Shown here piece by piece: positions 60,062-64,000 of a DNA stretch of 64,000 nt. The position numbers and the translations under genes were made by a program. Position 1 is the stretch's first letter; every line of letters starts with the position of its first letter. The stretch is from JAYUZR01 sp043751595. GTDB taxonomy: Bacteria; Patescibacteriota; UBA1384; CAILIB01. Location of the stretch: assembly GCA_043751595.1 (NCBI GenBank), contig JAYUZR010000042.1, forward strand, positions 4,192-68,191. Reading direction: 5' to 3'. The notes under the pieces were generated by a model, which saw nothing but the letters and a program-made list of their open reading frames with translations, did no database searches and was not told the origin of the DNA.

Positions 60062-60203
60062 AAGTACTGGGAGTCGCAGGCACAACACGTATAAACTCTT
60101 TGCCATACTTTAAGACGATATACTCGTTACCATGCAATTCGACATCTTCAAGCACTTTTAGGTAGCATCCTCGGAACTCGGTAATTGAGATAGTTTTGAC
60201 CAT
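60048..60203 (-). CDS. Phd/YefM-like antitoxin (51 residues)
   Basis: A short gene for a protein reading VKTISITEFRGCYLKVLEDV, then HGNEYIVLKYGKEFIRVVP, the usual first helix and two strands of Phd/YefM antitoxins, which bind DNA and neutralise a toxin. TAGGCT lies exactly six bases before the ATG, strong support for a real start. No toxin gene is adjacent, so it may be an orphan or act with a distant toxin. Its 3' end overlaps regulator 3 by 14 bases, tail to tail. Confidence 0.75.
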   Translation of the reverse strand: MVKTISITEFRGCYLKVLEDVELHGNEYIVLKYGKEFIRVVPATPSTFSPE

Positions 60204-60235
60204 GCACAGAGCCTAGGCAAAACTTGGTGACATGC

Positions 60236-60271
60236 AAATACCCCAGGACCTAAGTCCTAGGGTATTTGTTA
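60236..60271. terminator. Hairpin after the ABC exporter operon
   Basis: AAATACCC..AGGAC pairs with GTCCT..GGGTATTT around CTAA, with one mismatch. It has short T stretches on both strands and lies about 20 bases after the stop of the leftward exporter gene. Confidence 0.7.
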
Positions 60272-60288
60272 TAACTAGCCCCTAATAC

Positions 60289-62055
60289 CTAGCTCTTCCT
60301 CGCACCGCTCGAAAGCATCTTTACCGCATCGGCCATGGAGCCGGCTAGCGTTACGCTGCCACCATTTACAAAGAAGATGCCGTCGGCGTTTTCGATGGTA
60401 TTAAGGCGGTGAGCAATAATAACGATGGTGGTTTCCTTAGGAAGAAGGGTGAGAATTTCCTCCAGTAATTGCTCGGTAACCGTATCTACGTTTGCTGTTG
60501 CTTCGTCCAAAATAAGCACTTGCGGATGACGGAGCACCGCCCGCATAAAGGCGATTAGTTGCTTTTGGCCAAGGCTGATTCCTTCTCCGGTAGAACTTAC
60601 CGGAGTATCGAGGCCTTGATCAAAACGTGCCACCAGTTTCTCAAGCTTTTCTTTCTTGATTAACTCAGCCAGCTCCTTAGTAGAAAGGCCGGCAATCTCG
60701 GAGTTTCCGTAAAGGATATTCTCGCCCACGGTACCGCTAAACAGGAAGGGATCTTGCAGAATAAAGCCAACTTTCTTGGCGCGCTCTTCTGGAGTTAGAG
60801 TACGGGCATCATGCCCAGTAATCCAGACCTGGCCCTCGGTAGGATCGAACAAGCGAGCAATAAGCGAAGCGGTAGTGGTTTTTCCACCACCGGTTGGACC
60901 AACCAGGGCATAGGTTTTGCCGCGAGCCATCTCAAAACTAACCTTAGAAAGCACTTGCTTACCGCCAGGGTAGGAAAAGCCTACCTTGCGGAACTCTACC
61001 GCCAGCTTCTCGTCTGCCTTTTTACCAGCAGGCAATACGGCCAGATCGGACTTCATGCCCAAGATTTCGGAGATGCGATCCCATCCTGCCAGTGCCGTTT
61101 GTAGATCGGACCAGATGGAAGCCATTTGACGCAGTGGATCGTAGAAGCGATTAACGTAGGAAAGGTAGCTTACGAGTAATCCGTAGCTAAAGGCACCAGT
61201 TGAGATAAGCGAAAGGCCATAGGCCACCACAATAAGGGTGCCGGCGTTAGAGGCTAGACCAAAAACAGGCACGTAGGTGTTGTTTGCCACACCAGCAACC
61301 AAAGCTGCTTTATAGTTACCTTCGTTTACCTCGGCAAAGCGATTTCTAAAGTAATCACGGCGGTTGAAGGCAATAATTACCCTAAAGTTTTCAAGGCTTT
61401 CTTGAATCTCGGCGCTAAGCCCACCTAAGGTTTGCAGGCTCTTAAAGTTGGTACGTTTTACCCAGCCTGTAGTAAGGGCAATGATCACGATTAAGCCAGC
61501 GGCAGGGATAAGTGCTGCGCCGCCTAAGCGACTATTTACGCTAACCATGGCAATGCCGGCTCCGATAATAATGAAGATATTACCGACAAACTGCACAAGC
61601 GAGCGCGAGAATAGCTGATTAAGCTTATCGGTGTCGTTATTAATGCGAGAGATAAGATCGCCGGCCTTGTTTTGGTTAAAGAAGGCAATCGGCAATTCTT
61701 GCAGCTTGTTAAACAGTGAGCCGCGGAGGCGGAAGAGAACGCGCTGCCCTACTGCACCCATGATGCGGGTTTGGGCATAGCCACTGCCGAGCATTCCAAA
61801 GAAGGTAAGGAGGAGCCAGCCACAGTAGACCAATACGCCATGGTACTGGTGGGTAACAATGTATTTATCAACCGCGTCTCCTACCAAAATAGGAACCAGA
61901 ATAGTAAGGGCGGAGTTAATAAGAACGGCAAATAAGGCCGCTGCCAGTAATGGACCCTCCTGGGCTAGAAGTGGCAAGAGCTTGCGGAGGGTGGTGAAAA
62001 TACTCTCCCCCTTGGCACCATCTTCTTGATTGGTGCGTAGTGCGTAATTATTCAT
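60289..62055 (-). CDS. ABC exporter half-transporter, second subunit
   Basis: A 588-residue type IV exporter half: six membrane helices (about residues 35-310, with GDLISRINNDTDKLNQLF as the first coupling region), then an ATPase with GPTGGGKTT, Q-loop FILQDPFLFSGTV, the signature SLGQKQLI, which lacks the usual LSGGQ start, Walker B VLILDEATANVD and switch IAHR. In heterodimeric exporters one site is degenerate, and the altered signature fits. The ATG at 62055 overlaps the upstream subunit's stop by eight bases. The longer frame is rejected. Confidence 0.95.
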   Translation of the reverse strand: MNNYALRTNQEDGAKGESIFTTLRKLLPLLAQEGPLLAAALFAVLINSALTILVPILVGDAVDKYIVTHQYHGVLVYCGWLLLTFFGMLGSGYAQTRIMGAVGQRVLFRLRGSLFNKLQELPIAFFNQNKAGDLISRINNDTDKLNQLFSRSLVQFVGNIFIIIGAGIAMVSVNSRLGGAALIPAAGLIVIIALTTGWVKRTNFKSLQTLGGLSAEIQESLENFRVIIAFNRRDYFRNRFAEVNEGNYKAALVAGVANNTYVPVFGLASNAGTLIVVAYGLSLISTGAFSYGLLVSYLSYVNRFYDPLRQMASIWSDLQTALAGWDRISEILGMKSDLAVLPAGKKADEKLAVEFRKVGFSYPGGKQVLSKVSFEMARGKTYALVGPTGGGKTTTASLIARLFDPTEGQVWITGHDARTLTPEERAKKVGFILQDPFLFSGTVGENILYGNSEIAGLSTKELAELIKKEKLEKLVARFDQGLDTPVSSTGEGISLGQKQLIAFMRAVLRHPQVLILDEATANVDTVTEQLLEEILTLLPKETTIVIIAHRLNTIENADGIFFVNGGSVTLAGSMADAVKMLSSGARKS

Positions 62056-63793
62056 AGCTGTTGGTACTACGCTGAGAGTTGTAGATTTGAACGTATTCCT
62101 GAGAAGTCTCAAGAAGGTGTTGATGCGTACCCGAGGCAAGTAACTCGCCTTCCATCACCAAGATGATTTGATCGTAATCTTCTACTGGCGCAATCTTTTG
62201 GGTAACAGAAATAAGAGTGATGTCTGGGTAGTTGGTGCTCACATTAGCCAAGATTTTGGCTTCGGTGGCGGTATCTACGCGGGCGGTAAAGTCATCGAGT
62301 AAGAGGATCTTCGGGTTAAGCGCCAAGGCACGTGCTAGCATCAGGCGTTGCTTTTGCCCACCTGAAAGGCTGGTGCCGCGCTCAGAGATAATGGTTTCTA
62401 AGCCGTTTGGTAGCGAAGCAACAAGATCGGAAAGTTCGGCAGTTTCGATGGCACGGAGCATACTCTCCTCGCTTACTTCGGTAGTAAAGGCAATGTTTTC
62501 GCGCAGGGACATATTAAAGATAATACTATCCTGGAAGACAAATCCCATTTGGCGGTGCAGAGCTACTTTCTCGTAGGAATCGATTGTATGGCCATCTACC
62601 AGAATCTCACCTTGCTTTGGCGCAAGCAATCCGGTAAGCACATACAAGAGCTGAGTCTTCCCAGCTGCGGTAGGGCCAATAATAGCGGTTCGGCTCTTAG
62701 CCTTTACACTAAAGGAAACTCCTTTAAGAACTTCCTTTTGGCCATAGGCTACATGTACATCCTTAACCGTAAGTTGGCCTGTAAGCTCATCGGTGCGAGT
62801 GCCATCTTCTTTAGGATCTGGAGCGGCCAGTACCTCGGCGATGCGGGCATACGAGGCGTTGGCCTGCGCAATAATGCTACTGACAAATCCAAGCATAATG
62901 ATTGGGAAGATGAGAATAGCAAGATAGCTACTAAAGGCAGCAAAATCGCCCAAAGTTAAGGAACTATCAATAACCAACTTTCCTCCGTAGGCCACAATAA
63001 CTAGGGTAGCCAAGCCAGCAATAAAGGAAATTAATGGGATAAGGGCCGAGAAGATTGAAATAATCTTAATACCAATCCCCTTGGCTTGAGCATTGGCATC
63101 CTCAAACTTGCCGTTTTCTAGCTTGATTGAATCGAGCACGCGGATAAGTCCAGCCCCCAAAATACTCTCGTTAATAACCTTATTTAGGCGATCGATTACT
63201 ACCCTGCTTTCTGCAAAGTACTTGCTGGCAAACGAGAGCGCGCCCGAGAAGGCAACTCCAATAAGTGGCACTACGGCCAAAACAGCCAGAGCCAGCTTCC
63301 AGTTAATGTTGATAAGCAAGGCACTGGCGCCGATGATGAGCACCAACGAAGAAATAATAGAAACCACCGCCTGCGCCACAAAGACCTTTACCGAATCCAT
63401 ATCGGAGGTAAGGTTGGTTAAGAGCTTGGCCGGATCGTTGGCTTGTACGTAGGCGTACGATTGGCGCGAGATTTTGGCCGCTAGCTTGTTACGCATATCT
63501 TTAGCAACCAGCTCGGAAACACCCGTCTGCAAAATACTCAGAATATACACCAGGACAAAGATTCCCCCACTCACCCACGAGAATTGGACGATTACATCGT
63601 GCAGCTCTAAGGTGTGACGCGCGTAGGCATCGATTGCCTTAGAGATAATTTTAGGCAGCCACAAGCTAAGCCCATTACTACTAATAGAGAGTACAGCCAG
63701 GAGCGCGATGAGGCCGCGATACGGTGCGAGGGTAGCAAAGACGCTCGGCCCCTGCGGTGGGCGTGCGCCCTTACCTTTTTTGGATGATTGCAT
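62048..63793 (-). CDS. ABC exporter half-transporter, first subunit
   Basis: A 581-residue half-transporter: six membrane helices (about 25-310), then an ATPase with GPTAAGKTQ, Q-loop MGFVFQDSIIFNMSL, signature SLSGGQKQRLMLARAL, Walker B ILLLDDFTARVD and TQK in place of the switch His (VTQKIAP). The DD instead of DE in Walker B and the lost switch His mark this as the degenerate ATP site of a heterodimer like TmrAB or BmrCD. The frame is open to 63826 from GTG; the ATG at 63793 is preferred. It is coupled to the second subunit. Confidence 0.95.
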   Translation of the reverse strand: MQSSKKGKGARPPQGPSVFATLAPYRGLIALLAVLSISSNGLSLWLPKIISKAIDAYARHTLELHDVIVQFSWVSGGIFVLVYILSILQTGVSELVAKDMRNKLAAKISRQSYAYVQANDPAKLLTNLTSDMDSVKVFVAQAVVSIISSLVLIIGASALLININWKLALAVLAVVPLIGVAFSGALSFASKYFAESRVVIDRLNKVINESILGAGLIRVLDSIKLENGKFEDANAQAKGIGIKIISIFSALIPLISFIAGLATLVIVAYGGKLVIDSSLTLGDFAAFSSYLAILIFPIIMLGFVSSIIAQANASYARIAEVLAAPDPKEDGTRTDELTGQLTVKDVHVAYGQKEVLKGVSFSVKAKSRTAIIGPTAAGKTQLLYVLTGLLAPKQGEILVDGHTIDSYEKVALHRQMGFVFQDSIIFNMSLRENIAFTTEVSEESMLRAIETAELSDLVASLPNGLETIISERGTSLSGGQKQRLMLARALALNPKILLLDDFTARVDTATEAKILANVSTNYPDITLISVTQKIAPVEDYDQIILVMEGELLASGTHQHLLETSQEYVQIYNSQRSTNSYE

Positions 63794-63907
63794 GAAAGAT
63801 TTTGCGGAAATAAACTCGACCACCACCGTGCAGCAAGTGCTGAGTGATCGGAAAACGGATCAGTTATACGCTTAAGTGCCGGGGAAATCTAGAAGAAGGA
63901 AAGGAAA

Positions 63908-64000
63908 TTACTCACCAGTGTTCGCAGGCAGATCTACGACACTTTTTACGGCTGCGATTTTCGCAAGTACGCCATGATCTTTTGTATAGGTTAAACTAGA
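63908..64000 (-). CDS. Possible C-terminal end of a gene cut by the window
   Basis: An open frame entering from the right edge ends with TAA at 63908 after 30 codons (LTYTKDHGVLAKIAAVKSVV, then DLPANTGE). It runs in the same direction as the exporter operon. The amino-acid mixture looks protein-like, but 30 residues cannot identify a family. Confidence 0.3.
   Translation of the reverse strand, partial: SSLTYTKDHGVLAKIAAVKSVVDLPANTGE

Noticed and set aside
1..64000. tRNA, rRNA and CRISPR arrays
   Set aside because: I looked through all gaps for clover-leaf arms, conserved rRNA blocks and regularly spaced direct repeats and found none. A covariance-model scan would be needed to be certain about tRNAs.

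Overview
The window reads as one continuous stretch of a small-genome bacterium without an obvious outer membrane, most likely a member of the Patescibacteria (Candidate Phyla Radiation) or a similar monoderm. The reasons are many short single-domain genes, many one-segment membrane proteins, a heliorhodopsin (reported mainly from monoderms), several TrmB-like regulators, and promoters whose -10 box sits only 6-7 bases before the start codon, so that many mRNAs look leaderless. TGA is used as an ordinary stop (for example at 26045-26047), so the SR1/Gracilibacteria recoding does not apply. The exact class cannot be read from the sequence. There is no rRNA, tRNA or CRISPR array that I can see.

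Layout. 1-6330: an exported thioredoxin pair, an rRNA m5C methyltransferase, a spermidine-synthase-like protein, a K+/H+ antiporter facing a TMEM175-type channel, and a heliorhodopsin. 6413-25000: an XRE regulator divergent from the heliorhodopsin, a DUF6159-like membrane protein, phosphoglycerate mutase GpmI, a DEAD-box helicase, a GlcD-type oxidase, an ECF sigma factor, a 1199-residue protein built around a PPP-type phosphatase, an inositol phosphatase-like enzyme, a glycosyltransferase, a SulP transporter and an ABC-F ATPase. 25000-33510: a Cys/His-repeat membrane protein, then GC-rich genes for exported or membrane proteins (GH18-like hydrolase, a membrane protein, a PEP-CTERM protein) with Escherichia-like promoters and long leaders, plus one IS481-type element with inverted repeats and a candidate 5-base target duplication. 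29169-40310: two two-component systems, one in an operon with a tiny membrane protein and a membrane Mrr nuclease, a VapBC pair, and a MacB-like ABC exporter behind an AbrB regulator. 40310-53060: hydrolases, a DipZ-type redox protein with its thioredoxin, an XRE/membrane pair under a 30-base palindrome, CTP synthase, an amidase lipoprotein and a frameshifted DUF1761 gene.

53061-60061 is the most unusual part. Three consecutive divergent pairs each couple a TrmB-like regulator to a SAM methyltransferase. The first methyltransferase is followed by a chorismatase (FkbO/Hyg5 family), and the third by an unrecognised protein. Each divergent gap carries its own inverted repeats. In the first gap the same TGTCT-N8-AGACR operator-like element lies before both genes. 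I infer a small chorismate-derived metabolite system under dedicated control. The window ends with a heterodimeric ABC exporter (60289-63793), which could be its export route, though that is only proximity.

Limits: functions come from motif recognition without database searches. Start codons were refined by promoter or ribosome-site spacing and remain predictions.
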